Below are positions 36,592 through 45,307 of a DNA stretch of 62,104 bases, one piece after another; position 1 is the first letter of the stretch; every line of letters starts with the position of its first letter. The position numbers and the translations under genes were made by a program. The stretch is from Shewanella pneumatophori (lineage in GTDB: Bacteria; Pseudomonadota; Gammaproteobacteria; Enterobacterales; Shewanellaceae): contig NZ_JAKILB010000020.1 in NCBI RefSeq assembly GCF_023283895.1, positions 1 through 62,104 of the forward strand, in the 5' to 3' direction. The notes under the pieces were generated by a model. It made no database searches. It was not told the origin of the DNA and worked only from the letters and a program-made list of their open reading frames with translations.

Positions 36592-36924
36592 ATGGGGACA
36601 GAAGTAAAACAAAAACAAATAAAAGTGTTATTGCAAAAGCTAAACCTGAGTATCAATAACTTTGCAGGGTTAGTTTATGAAGCGCGTTATGATGATAATG
36701 ATGAAGAGGCAGAGCAAAAGCTCGCCGAGAAAATAAAGAAGCAACTACAGCGGCAAACTACCAAAGAGGAAGTGCTTGACTCATACCTTGATATATTGGC
36801 AGATTTGCCTAGTTATCAGGCTCTAAATCTTGATAACGTCCGCAGTCAATATGTAAGTCATAGCTGCTTAAATGATGACGTTATGATGAGTCTCACAGAG
36901 CTGTCTAGTGAATTGGATAGCTAA
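36592..36924 (+). CDS. Hypothetical helical protein in the R-M locus
   Basis: 110 residues, mostly helical and charged; residues 8-28 (LLQKLNLSINNFAGLVYEA) could be a helix-turn-helix of the type that faces DNA, but the match is weak. It is transcribed against hsdR, with a shared terminator 10 bp beyond its stop. Could be a regulator or antitoxin-like protein. No family recognised. Confidence 0.5.
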   Translation: MGTEVKQKQIKVLLQKLNLSINNFAGLVYEARYDDNDEEAEQKLAEKIKKQLQRQTTKEEVLDSYLDILADLPSYQALNLDNVRSQYVSHSCLNDDVMMSLTELSSELDS

Positions 36925-36934
36925 CTGTAAAAGC

Positions 36935-36956
36935 AAAGGGGCGCTAACACCCCTTT
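36935..36956. terminator. Bidirectional terminator after hsdR
   Basis: AAAGGGG / CCCCTTT with an 8-nt loop lies between the convergent 36592 gene and hsdR. Confidence 0.7.
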
Positions 36957-36966
36957 ACGATTTCTA

Positions 36967-39423
36967 TTAAGCTGATTGCTGGTGGAGCTGATAAATCTCA
37001 GCTTCTAACTCGCTAATTGCTTGATCGTACTCTTTTTTACCACCAAAGCCTTTTTTAACGATCTCGCTTAGGCTACCAATCTCGTTAAAGGGCTGCACTT
37101 TTAGCACTTGCATGCTTTCAATTTCTTGCACCCCAACGTCGGCGTATTTAACCAGTAGATTCTCTAGTACCGTTTGGGCGGTATCAGAATACTTGGTGAA
37201 GTAATTACGCTTTTTAACGCTATTGGCACGTTCTTTTCGGGTGAGCGGCGGTTGGTCGTACACCACATGACAGATCATGTCGAAGGGGTCCATCTCTTTG
37301 CCAACCTCCTCTTCAAGTGCGGCCCAGATAATCCCCTCTTGTGCGAGCTCATCGATGATGGCTTGTTTACGGTCAGAGTCATTCCAGCGCTTTACGAACT
37401 CATCGAGAGAGCTGAACTGCTTAGCCATGGTTTTTCGAGTGTAGTCTTTGAAAGACTCGGTAACTAACTTACCGTCGCTGTCGTAATACTGCACACGTTC
37501 TGCGACCTTACTGACGCTTACACCCGACACGCGGTATTTGGCTACTTTACGGGTTTCATCGTCTGTCCATTCGCCTTCACCAGTACCTTGCGCACCACCG
37601 GTTTCATTTCCACCAGTCTCGGGCGTATCAGGTTGGTTAGTACCATCGTCATCATTACCGTTATCGTCGGTTGAGCCCTCTTCTCCAGCGCCATCAATAT
37701 CAATGTCAGGATCTTCAATCTCTTCTGGTTTCTTAATGATTACCTTTTCTGGAGTACCATCAAAGCGCTCATCGGCAAACAGTTCAGTGGCTTTTTTGAA
37801 ATCTAAGATGGTGAACCACAGCTTGCCGTATCTATCGTCGATACGGGTGCCGCGACCAATGATCTGTTTAAACTTGGTCATTGATTGGATGTTTTGATCC
37901 AGTACCACCAGCTTACAGGTTTTAGCATCAACGCCCGTGGTCATTAGCTCTGAGGTAGTGGCAATGACAGGATAAGGCTTTTTCGGATTGATGAAGTTAT
38001 CAAGCTGAGCTTTACCTAGCTCATCATCACCAGTGATTTTCATCACGTACTTATCGTTCTTCGCCATTTGCTCTGGATTGAGATTGGCGATAGCTCGGCG
38101 CATACGTTCAGCGTGGTCGATGTCATTACAAAAGACAATGGTCTTTGCCATTGGGTCGGTACGCTTTAGGTAGTTGGTTATCGTCTCGGCCACCAGCTGA
38201 GTGCGCTCATCAATCACCATGGTGCGGTCAAAGTCTTTTTGGTTATAGATACGATCTTCTATTACCTCGCCTTGATTATCGACTTGGCCTTTTGTTGGTC
38301 GCCAGCCTTGCAGATCAACATCAATATCAACGCGCACCACTTTATAGGGCGCTAAAAAGCCGTCTTCAATACCTTCTTTAAGGGAGTAGGTATAAGCCGG
38401 ATCACCAAAGTAGTCTGAATTTGATACTTCATCGGTTTCTTTAGGGGTCGCCGTTAAGCCTACTTGAGCGGCACTTTTGAAATACTCTAAGATTTCACGC
38501 CATGCGCTGTCTTCTGAGGCGCTACCGCGATGGCACTCGTCGATGATGATTAAGTCAAAGAAGTCTGGATCTACTTGCTTAAAGGCTTTCTGAGCCTCTT
38601 CAGGGCCGGTTAAAGCTTGATATAGGGCTAGGTGTATCTCGTATGAAGGATCAACGGTTCTGCCCGTTATCTTTGTCATGGATTGGCCGAATGGCTGAAA
38701 GTCATTGATGCGGGTTTGATCGACTAAGATATTGCGGTCGGCGAGGAACAGAATGCGTTTTTTAGCGCGAGACTTCCATAAGCGCCAGATGATCTGAAAC
38801 GCCGTGTAAGTTTTACCAGTGCCTGTTGCCATGACAAGCAATACACGGTCTTTACCTGATGATATTGCTTCTACGGTTTTGTTGATGGCTTGCAGTTGGT
38901 AATAACGAGGGTGCTTACCGCTACCATCGTCATAGTATTCTTGGTTGATAATGGGTAGCTGCTTTTCGGTGTAGCCTTTCCAAGCGCAATACTTAGCCCA
39001 TAGCTCTTGTGGTGATGGAAAGTCTTCAAGACGGATTTCGGATTCTAGCTGGTTTGCTTCGTTAGTCCCGAGCTTTGTTTTGTCGTGAAAGATAAAGCCA
39101 TCACCGTTAGAGGCAAAGATGAAAGGCACTTCAAGCAAGCGTGCGTAATCGAGCCCTTGCTGCATGCCTTTGCCTACTTCATGTTTGTTAGCTTTAGCCT
39201 CAATCACTGCAAGGGGCATGCTTGGTTTATGGTAAAGCACAATATCAGCAGACTTTACGGTTTTGCGTACACCTAGTTGGCCACGCACAATCACCTTACC
39301 GTCGCGTAGCTTCACCTCTTGGCGAATTTGCGTCATATCATTCCAGCCCGCGTCTTTAATCGCTGGCATGATGAATTTGGTGATGATATCGGTTTCAGTC
39401 AGTTTTGCTTTATTGATGCTCAT
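36967..39423 (-). CDS. hsdR: Type I restriction system endonuclease/translocase subunit
   Basis: 818 residues. The N-terminal PD-(D/E)XK nuclease has VIEAKANKHEVGKGMQQ (about 72-88). The DEAD-type motor has ATGTGKTYTAFQ (Walker A), IIIDECHRGS (motif II), GLTATPK (motif III), and IIGRGTRID (motif VI). A Gly/Asp/Thr-rich linker (about 585-630) leads to the C-terminal domain. It translocates DNA with ATP and cuts at collisions. The layout is that of the EcoEI-like family. It has its own promoter ahead of the small genes and hsdMS. Confidence 0.95.
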   Translation of the reverse strand: MSINKAKLTETDIITKFIMPAIKDAGWNDMTQIRQEVKLRDGKVIVRGQLGVRKTVKSADIVLYHKPSMPLAVIEAKANKHEVGKGMQQGLDYARLLEVPFIFASNGDGFIFHDKTKLGTNEANQLESEIRLEDFPSPQELWAKYCAWKGYTEKQLPIINQEYYDDGSGKHPRYYQLQAINKTVEAISSGKDRVLLVMATGTGKTYTAFQIIWRLWKSRAKKRILFLADRNILVDQTRINDFQPFGQSMTKITGRTVDPSYEIHLALYQALTGPEEAQKAFKQVDPDFFDLIIIDECHRGSASEDSAWREILEYFKSAAQVGLTATPKETDEVSNSDYFGDPAYTYSLKEGIEDGFLAPYKVVRVDIDVDLQGWRPTKGQVDNQGEVIEDRIYNQKDFDRTMVIDERTQLVAETITNYLKRTDPMAKTIVFCNDIDHAERMRRAIANLNPEQMAKNDKYVMKITGDDELGKAQLDNFINPKKPYPVIATTSELMTTGVDAKTCKLVVLDQNIQSMTKFKQIIGRGTRIDDRYGKLWFTILDFKKATELFADERFDGTPEKVIIKKPEEIEDPDIDIDGAGEEGSTDDNGNDDDGTNQPDTPETGGNETGGAQGTGEGEWTDDETRKVAKYRVSGVSVSKVAERVQYYDSDGKLVTESFKDYTRKTMAKQFSSLDEFVKRWNDSDRKQAIIDELAQEGIIWAALEEEVGKEMDPFDMICHVVYDQPPLTRKERANSVKKRNYFTKYSDTAQTVLENLLVKYADVGVQEIESMQVLKVQPFNEIGSLSEIVKKGFGGKKEYDQAISELEAEIYQLHQQSA

Positions 39424-39753
39424 AACCTAACAAGGTCCTTCTAGGAAAGATAACAAACAGTTACGGACAGCTTTGCCCATTTCGATTGTGTCATAAAGCC
39501 TTAAGGAAGCACAGGATTTAGCTCAAGGATTGATAATGTGGTTGGAGGTTTTGCATTGATTGCAACTGTTCTATTTATTGTTGGTAGAGCTGCAAGGGAT
39601 GCTAGTGGATAACCTTATTTGACGTAAAACAAATATGAATGACATGAGAGCTAAATAACTGTGATGCAAAGAACTATTTCGAATTTAGGTGCTTGAACGG
39701 TGGTAGATAACCAACTAAAAGAAAGGCTCTAAATATTGTGAGATAACAGTTTT
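39424..39753. other. Divergent promoter region between hsdR and the 39754 gene
   Basis: 330 bp with no supportable gene. One short frame without a normal start would encode a single hydrophobic helix (~39537-39612); I do not count it. It separates the restriction cargo from the zinc-finger cluster. Confidence 0.45.
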
Positions 39754-40407
39754 ATGGCTGAAAGATATTCATTAACAGTTAATACGGTGAACGGCATTAC
39801 TCGAACTCAAACTGAGTGTGCAGCATTCTTAGTTTATTTAATTAAGTTCTCAAATGGCTCTACTTACATAGTAGAAAGTCAGGACCTAGTTACTAGCTGG
39901 TATGCAATTTACAACACTTCTTGGAATAACACCCCTAACTCTGTTACTGACAAAGTTCGAGCTGCTGTCGTTAAGTTACGCAATCCTGAGTTCTTTGTTG
40001 TTGCGTTAGCAAAGTCGAAAGATGAATCTCAGGCGAGAAAGGCCGCGGCGATAAAGTACTACGCACCGGACTTAAATACTTCTGCCGGAGTTAGCTTATC
40101 TCAGCCGAGCTTTTTTGACTCGCTAGACAAGGTTGTCAACACATTTGAGTTGGCTTCTCGTTCGACAAATCACAATAACATCAAGTTTGAAGATAAAGAT
40201 CGTGACTTGCTAATCGGTGAGATTGTGATTAATCGTTCTAAGAAACGATTCTTGGTTATAGAGGGGCCTCACAAGGGAAAATTTGTGAGCTGCTCAACCC
40301 CAGAAAGAGAGAAGTTCCCAGTTGGAGCAAAAGTGAAGGTTAAAGCTGCAATGATGAGTAATGGCACGTTGAAAGCAGCAAATACAGCAAAGTTGCTTCC
40401 AGCCTAA
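39754..40407 (+). CDS. GIY-YIG-like protein with C-terminal beta domain
   Basis: 217 residues. FLVYLIKFSNGSTYIVES (about 25-42) has the spacing of a GIY-YIG nuclease start, and ARKAAAIKYYAPDLN (about 92-106) resembles its last helix and P-x-LN end. The first Gly of GIY is replaced and the catalytic Arg/Glu are uncertain, so it may be inactive. The C-terminal ~65 residues (GEIVINRSKKRFLVIEGPHK...) look like a small beta-barrel. It is followed by two zinc-finger genes on the same strand, which suggests one operon. Function unknown. Confidence 0.5.
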   Translation: MAERYSLTVNTVNGITRTQTECAAFLVYLIKFSNGSTYIVESQDLVTSWYAIYNTSWNNTPNSVTDKVRAAVVKLRNPEFFVVALAKSKDESQARKAAAIKYYAPDLNTSAGVSLSQPSFFDSLDKVVNTFELASRSTNHNNIKFEDKDRDLLIGEIVINRSKKRFLVIEGPHKGKFVSCSTPEREKFPVGAKVKVKAAMMSNGTLKAANTAKLLPA

Positions 40408-40445
40408 GAGACGCTTCACGATACATGATGAAAAGGAAAGCATAG

Positions 40446-41015
40446 GTGTTAAACGCTAATAGTTGTGGTCTTTGCGGGAGAGTCATCGCTCCCAGAGAGT
40501 TATTTAGCCATCTAGTAATTGATCATGGATGGAAAAAAGTATCTGAGAATATAAATTTAGTTGGTGGTCCTTCTAAAAAGGGACTCGACGTTAAAAAACA
40601 GACAAATCCTCCTTGCGATAGTTTCGAGCTAAACAATTCAACAGAAGTCTTATCAAAGTTACAAGGCTTAGTTAATGTTCGCTTATTCCAACTAGAGGAC
40701 AATTGGCATGTAACGACCAAAAAGGGGGTTTTTATAGCGTCATTTCCATCTGAAATGTCAGCAGAAAGTTGGTTGAACTCATATGCTGATAAAAGAAATA
40801 AAGAATTTAATATAAACAAGATAGCCCCGTCAGTTTGCGCTGGCGGGCTGCACGGCGCATTGAATGTGCGTCTGAAGAAAAAAGGCCGTAAGTTAAATCC
40901 CCTTTTTGTTTCAAAGTTCACTAAATCGGGGCCTGTATTCTGTTCTCAATGTGGCGGTGATGGCGGCGCTGGTGGACGTTGCTGGAAGTGTAATGGTACG
41001 GGGTGGGCGAAATGA
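40446..41015 (+). CDS. Zinc-finger protein with C-terminal DnaJ-like zinc motif
   Basis: 189 residues, GTG start at 40446 with AAAGGAAAG upstream. The N-terminal finger is CGLC...H-x4-H-GW (about 7-29). The C-terminal part has CSQCGGDG...CWKCNGTGW, a CxxCxGxG-type zinc-binding end like DnaJ. The middle is unassigned. It overlaps the next gene by 4 bp (ATGA). The N-terminal finger is related to that of the next protein, so the two are likely paralogues or partners. Confidence 0.6.
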   Translation: MLNANSCGLCGRVIAPRELFSHLVIDHGWKKVSENINLVGGPSKKGLDVKKQTNPPCDSFELNNSTEVLSKLQGLVNVRLFQLEDNWHVTTKKGVFIASFPSEMSAESWLNSYADKRNKEFNINKIAPSVCAGGLHGALNVRLKKKGRKLNPLFVSKFTKSGPVFCSQCGGDGGAGGRCWKCNGTGWAK

Positions 41016-41653
41016 AATCTCTTGTGTGCGAATTGTGCCAGTGTATTGTTGCTGAATGTGATTTACATACCCATTTAGCGAATGTTCATGGATGGTTTGG
41101 ACGCCCAGTATTAAGCGTTGGTCAGGGAGGGACAGGTAGTAAGCCTCGTAAACCATTTAACGCTAAAAGTGTTGAACGTGTCGGTCATAAGTTGCTTGCT
41201 CCAATAAAAAACTCGAAGAAGGCACCTCTTACAAATTGCACTTGCTGTGGAGTTCAGGTTTCAAAGAAAAAGCTAGCAAAGCATGAAGCTGCTTGTCTTG
41301 AAAGGCAGAAAGAAAAGCAGCTAGAACTGAAGAAAAGTCAAATTAACAAAGAATGTAGTGGTGTATTAAAATTAGTTCTTTGTCCCAAGTGTTCTACGCC
41401 CATTGCAGAGAAAAAGCTTAAGAGTCATATGACTAGCCGGTGCCCTAATCGGAGTATAGTATCTCAAGTTACAAGTCTTAGAAGCGGTAAAGCTTGCTCA
41501 TCGACATATAATGACCCTGAAATCGCCGCATACTTAAATAGAAATCCTGAACCTGAAAAGGTTGGCCCTCGAGGATTGCCGCAAGATAAGTATCGGCGCA
41601 GTGCCTATGGGCGTTCAGGGATGGAATATGACTCTTGGGGAAGGGGGGAGTAG
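41012..41653 (+). CDS. Multi-zinc-finger protein
   Basis: 213 residues from ATG 41012. The first finger, CELC...H-x4-HGW (about 6-28), matches the neighbour's. Two further C-x2-C...H clusters follow (CTCCGVQVSKKKLAKHE, CPKCSTPIAEKKLKSH), then a basic Gly/Arg/Tyr-rich tail. Translational coupling (ATGA) with the upstream gene argues for joint function, perhaps on nucleic acid. No family recognised. Confidence 0.6.
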   Translation: MKSLVCELCQCIVAECDLHTHLANVHGWFGRPVLSVGQGGTGSKPRKPFNAKSVERVGHKLLAPIKNSKKAPLTNCTCCGVQVSKKKLAKHEAACLERQKEKQLELKKSQINKECSGVLKLVLCPKCSTPIAEKKLKSHMTSRCPNRSIVSQVTSLRSGKACSSTYNDPEIAAYLNRNPEPEKVGPRGLPQDKYRRSAYGRSGMEYDSWGRGE

Positions 41654-41716
41654 TCGTTATTTTGGGCGGCTCATGCAGAGCTGCCCTGCGATTTTTCTAA
41701 CAGCTATAGCTAACGC

Positions 41717-42373
41717 TTAAGGTTTCTTTGCGTCACTCTTCAACGCTTTTATCCGCTTATTGAATGCTCTCATGCCTGGAGTTGCTCTAGTGCTTCCTGT
41801 GTAGAAAGGTCCTTTTTTTCTGTCTGCATTAATCATTAATTTTGTTTGATGGTCGAATTCAGCATTGGAGCCTGTAAGCCTTTGAAAGAAAGGTGAGGGA
41901 TATATTGGTGCGTGAATGTGGAAGAGTAAATGTTGGTAGGCATCATCTTTATAGTAATGATCTAACGCCGATTGAATAAGTAATAAAGCTGCTGAGCCAT
42001 CACGTTCGGCGATGAGGTATTTACACATTTCTAGCTCAATTCTATATTGGCTAACGACGTTGAAAACCTGAGCTTTTAGCTCGCTAGAATTTAGGTCTTT
42101 TAGCTCTATTAGCGTTAGATAGGCTATTAGTGCCCCTTCTAGATCTGAATCTTTGATTTGTAGGTAGATTGTTTTATCGCAGTGCCAAGCAAAAACATTG
42201 AGTAAGGCATTAGTACGTAGCACCATCTTTCCTTCTTTAGTTTTTGCACCTGTAGAGTGGCCACCATGTAACTTGCAGCGGCCATTGGTAATATTTCCAT
42301 AACGCTGACAGGGCTTCCCACTTCTGGTTTTAGCGCCGCATTTGGGCAAGTTATCAAGGTTAAATCTAGCCAT
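41717..42373 (-). CDS. HGGxSTGxKT-motif protein
   Basis: 218 residues. N-terminal CGAKTRSGKPCQ...GRCKLHGGHSTGAKTKEG (about 12-49) has the conserved Cys/His cluster and the HGGxSTGxKT signature common in phages and integrative elements, likely zinc-binding. The rest is helical and unassigned. It shares the minus strand with the replication gene upstream and is separated from it by a stretch with iteron-like repeats. Function unknown. Confidence 0.7.
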   Translation of the reverse strand: MARFNLDNLPKCGAKTRSGKPCQRYGNITNGRCKLHGGHSTGAKTKEGKMVLRTNALLNVFAWHCDKTIYLQIKDSDLEGALIAYLTLIELKDLNSSELKAQVFNVVSQYRIELEMCKYLIAERDGSAALLLIQSALDHYYKDDAYQHLLFHIHAPIYPSPFFQRLTGSNAEFDHQTKLMINADRKKGPFYTGSTRATPGMRAFNKRIKALKSDAKKP

Positions 42374-42401
42374 TTTTGTTTCTGCTCCTTTTGAACGGTC
42401 G

Positions 42402-42636
42402 AGTGATCACTTTTTGCAATAGCTTCGGTTCATGGGCTTTGTTCTGTATTTTGAAATTTGTAGTGAGCATTTGATCATTGAAGTGTTTACAACACCCCGA
42501 AGGGTATTGGTTTTCTGTTGTTTATAGAGGCTTTACGATTTACTCATTGATGATCTAGGTGATCAAAAAAGAGTGATCACTTTTCGGTTCATGGGCTGAT
42601 AGTCGAGTGATCACTGTTACATCCTGAGTGATCACT
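42402..42636. repeat. Palindromic iterons around the rep 3' end, candidate origin or operator
   Basis: The 10-bp palindrome AGTGATCACT (centre GATC, a Dam site) occurs four times: 42402, 42572, 42606 and 42627. CGGTTCATGGGCT follows two of them (42426 and 42585). Three palindromes lie inside the last codons of the rep gene, one in the gap after it. Related TGATCA steps lie nearby. Confidence 0.8.
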
Positions 42637-43547
42637 TCATTAGCTTGATCATTTATCAGCGAGTCTTTATAGCGATACTTTGGCTTGGCATCACTTAGAG
42701 GTGGATTGGTTAAATGGTCTAAGCTCGTGGGCCTTGCGGCAATGCACGCTTTTAGTTGCTGCTCGTGAGAAAGGGGGTTAAACCAGCCATGTTTTGGTGG
42801 TCTAGATGTTTGGCTCTTGAATTGTGGGTTAGCTATTTGAAAATGTTCAAACGCTTGCTTTCGTTGGTTGTTATTAAAGGTGATTTCTGGGTCCACCAGC
42901 ATAAGATCTGTAGTCGGATCGAAGTCTTTTGCAGGGGCGATCTTATTACTTAAAAAGCCTTTAGCTTTGCCATTCAGCTCTTTAGTGTGCTCTTTAGCCA
43001 AGTAACTTGAACGGTAGATGGCACTCTTTAGTGAGGCTTTGTCGCCTCTGTAAGTGATGCAATAAGGGTTATCAACAAATGAGACTGTGCCATTCGAATG
43101 CATTTCCCACATTGCTTTAATAAGCGATTGTAACCGGTACGAGTGCTGTATCTTGTGGGCACTTAGCATGACTTCAAGATGATAATGCTCAATCTCAGAT
43201 GTGTTCTGCTCTCTGGCGCAATGGTAAATCACCTTGCACTTGTATTGGGTTTGAAGAAATTGCTGTAACTGCTTTAAGAATTTTGTAATTGTCTGATTAT
43301 CAATAGAGTAGTGGCTTGGGTGTAGGTCAATTCTAGCAATCAACAGTCGCTTGTAGTGACTAAGCATGATTTCGTAATCAGAGATAATGGTATTCACTAT
43401 GCTTTTGTTTAAACACTTGTGTTCCGGCTTAAAAACATCGTAAGCATGGTTCTTGTAAGCAAACAACATTGAGTTGTGTTTGGTTATACAAAAGCGCTTT
43501 TTACGGGGCTTAGCTTGGCTGCTGGGTTTATTAGTCTTTTTATTCAT
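42555..43547 (-). CDS. HUH-type replication initiator, inovirus Gp2 / YfjJ-like
   Basis: 330 residues. HYHLEVML (His121, His123) is the metal-binding HUH motif, and YRSSYLAK (Tyr178/Tyr182) is the likely nicking region, as in the YagK/YfjJ and inovirus Gp2-type family. Such proteins start rolling-circle-like replication of small elements and satellites. Its C-terminal codons also carry the palindromic repeats. Inference: it replicates the excised circle. Confidence 0.75.
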   Translation of the reverse strand: MNKKTNKPSSQAKPRKKRFCITKHNSMLFAYKNHAYDVFKPEHKCLNKSIVNTIISDYEIMLSHYKRLLIARIDLHPSHYSIDNQTITKFLKQLQQFLQTQYKCKVIYHCAREQNTSEIEHYHLEVMLSAHKIQHSYRLQSLIKAMWEMHSNGTVSFVDNPYCITYRGDKASLKSAIYRSSYLAKEHTKELNGKAKGFLSNKIAPAKDFDPTTDLMLVDPEITFNNNQRKQAFEHFQIANPQFKSQTSRPPKHGWFNPLSHEQQLKACIAARPTSLDHLTNPPLSDAKPKYRYKDSLINDQANEVITQDVTVITRLSAHEPKSDHSFLIT

Positions 43548-43771
43548 GGTTAGTTTTTCTAGTTGTTTGCATTGCTGCTAGCCTAGCGGGGTATATTATT
43601 TAATATCCGCCGTAATCCATTATTGGTTTTTGCTTGAACGAGTCAGTACATCAGGGTTTCAGGGCTTTATAGCTGGTTAATGTTAACTTCATAAGTGGGT
43701 CAAAGTGTGTCAGCGGGTGAGGTTGCCTATTGAGGCCCAACTGACAAGCCCTATGAGTTATTCAGGGTATA
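43548..43771. other. Intergenic region upstream of rep
   Basis: About 225 bp between the AlpA-like genes and rep, containing the leftward rep promoter. No gene seen. Confidence 0.45.
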
Positions 43772-43797
43772 AAAAAGCAGGCCTAAGCCTGCTTTTT
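43772..43797. terminator. Terminator after the AlpA-like genes
   Basis: An 11-bp stem AAAAAGCAGGC / GCCTGCTTTTT with a 4-nt loop ends the leftward AlpA-like transcript 6 bp past its stop. Confidence 0.9.
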
Positions 43798-43802
43798 ATC
43801 TA

Positions 43803-44009
43803 TTAGTTAGTCAGCCATTTATGGATGTCCTTGAAGCGCCAAAATGAGCGTCCGTTCTGTATCAGCGCAGGTAAGGGGAACTGGCCCGACTTAACTCTTC
43901 TACCTAATGTTGAACGACTGATCCCTAAGAGCTTCTGGATTTCAGGTTTTCTCACTAATCTATTTTGTTCTAAATACATTGCTAAATGATCAAGTTGATT
44001 TTGTTTCAT
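43803..44009 (-). CDS. AlpA-family DNA-binding regulator
   Basis: 68 residues of MerR-like winged helix: LVRKPEIQKLLGISRSTLGRRVKSGQFP, then the beta-wing FWRFKDIHKWL. AlpA proteins of prophage-like islands raise integrase or excisionase expression. It is encoded 12 bp after a second AlpA-like gene. It is far from its likely target, the integrase, at the other end of the island. Confidence 0.8.
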   Translation of the reverse strand: MKQNQLDHLAMYLEQNRLVRKPEIQKLLGISRSTLGRRVKSGQFPLPALIQNGRSFWRFKDIHKWLTN

Positions 44010-44021
44010 TTTTAAACCTCA

Positions 44022-44237
44022 TTATTTAACTGATTGACGTGATTCGACCCACTCAATGACTTCTGATAGCAACCAGCCTACGGAGCGGCTACTTTGGGAT
44101 ATGTAGCGTCGCTTGGGAAACTGTCCTTTTTGTTCAAGAATCCAAGCTGTTGTGCGTGATATAGAGGTAATTGCTTTACGTTCTGCTTCGCGAATGAAGC
44201 GGTCTGTTTGTATTGAAATTGATTTTTTCATGGTCAT
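44022..44237 (-). CDS. Second AlpA-family DNA-binding regulator
   Basis: 71 residues; ITSISRTTAWILEQKGQFPKRRYI (helix-turn-helix) with VGWLLSEVIEWVESR (wing). Two starts six bases apart. It is diverged from its neighbour, so they probably bind different sites or act as excisionase and activator. Confidence 0.78.
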   Translation of the reverse strand: MTMKKSISIQTDRFIREAERKAITSISRTTAWILEQKGQFPKRRYISQSSRSVGWLLSEVIEWVESRQSVK

Positions 44238-44282
44238 TCTCGTTTATTTATGTTCGAGAGTGATTTTGAAGATACTGAGATA

Positions 44283-44320
44283 AAAAAACAGACAGTCCTC
44301 TTAGAGTTAGCCTGTTTTTT
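44283..44320 (-). terminator. Possible terminator of the 44355 gene
   Basis: AAAAAACAG / CTGTTTTTT flank ~20 nt; A/T-rich stem with a T-run, on the 3' side of the leftward gene. Confidence 0.5.
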
Positions 44321-44354
44321 ATTTTAAGGTATTGTTTATTTTAAAGTTTAATTT

Positions 44355-45203
44355 TTACGAGGGTTGAATCGATAGGTGTTTGTTTATTTTTTGATTTTTG
44401 AATGCTATCTCTAATTCGTTCACTAGCCTATGTAGACTTGGCTTGGGTAGTTTGTCTGAGTTTTTAGGTTTTTTTATCGGCTTTAGCCAGCTACCTATTG
44501 AGCTTTCAGCCGGTTTACGCTCGACAAACTTTGTGAGAACGTCAATATTCATATTATCCCCTTCTTTTGAGAAGTTGGTGATTCTTGTATGAATGGCTTC
44601 TGCTAACAAAATTTTTGGTGCAGCTATTAGATGTTCATGCTGATAGATATGGTTTGCCATCGAGATAACTAAGTGTTTTATGCTTTTAGTTTTATTTGCG
44701 TTTGTGTCTCCAGCTTTTTTAGGAGTGCTAACTATCGACTTATACCCTGAATCGGTATACCTATCTAAAAGTGCACACGTATCATTGCTCCCTGCGGGAT
44801 AAGCAATGTGGAAAATATTGAAGAATAATTGATATAAGAGTTGGTAAACAGGCCAATTATAAGGTTCGTCTGGTGGCAATATTTTCCATAGTTTTTGAAT
44901 GAGCAGCTTGAATACGTCGCAGTTATCAAGAACTAGGTCGAGTTGAGAAGGCTGATTAATAGAGCTACGGTCGGCATATAGGTCATTTTGCTTTGTTTTG
45001 ATAGCTTTTGCTCTTCGACGTACAAGCCTGATAAGCTCTATTCCTGATGCGTCATTTTGATACGCATCGTGTGAGTTCCCTTCAGCTATATCTTGTACAG
45101 ATATCCCTAATAGCTTTAATTGATCTGGTGCCATTTCTGGCAATATCATTTTACTCATATCGTCGATACGTGATTTTCTGTCTTTGAGTGGAATGATAGT
45201 CAT
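44355..45203 (-). CDS. Hypothetical protein at the attR end
   Basis: 282 residues; no recognised family. Basic, helical, cytoplasmic (no signal or span), with a Lys/Pro-rich C-terminus. It is the last island gene, 100 bp from attR, and precedes the AlpA-like genes in the same direction. It may belong to the element's maintenance functions by position only. Confidence 0.6.
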   Translation of the reverse strand: MTIIPLKDRKSRIDDMSKMILPEMAPDQLKLLGISVQDIAEGNSHDAYQNDASGIELIRLVRRRAKAIKTKQNDLYADRSSINQPSQLDLVLDNCDVFKLLIQKLWKILPPDEPYNWPVYQLLYQLFFNIFHIAYPAGSNDTCALLDRYTDSGYKSIVSTPKKAGDTNANKTKSIKHLVISMANHIYQHEHLIAAPKILLAEAIHTRITNFSKEGDNMNIDVLTKFVERKPAESSIGSWLKPIKKPKNSDKLPKPSLHRLVNELEIAFKNQKINKHLSIQPS

Positions 45204-45280
45204 CGTTTAACCTTTCTCTTATTAATAGCAGCTTTTAGTTTTAAGTTGGTTAGAGGGATTTCAGTTCTTCATATTTTTCT

Positions 45281-45304
45281 GTGTGTAGCACCGTGTGTAG
45301 CACG
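45281..45304. repeat. Tandem 12-bp arm-type sites, right
   Basis: GTGTGTAGCACC followed directly by GTGTGTAGCACG, 4 bp from the attR core. They match the pair near the integrase start. Confidence 0.75.
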
Positions 45305-45307
45305 CAT

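Noticed and set aside
39537..39612. Short hydrophobic peptide gene before the 39754 gene
   Set aside because: Only 25 codons, GTG start without ribosome site; likely chance.
42402..42636. CRISPR-like array
   Set aside because: The palindromic repeats are only 10 bp, irregularly spaced (24-170 bp) and overlap a coding region; no cas genes.
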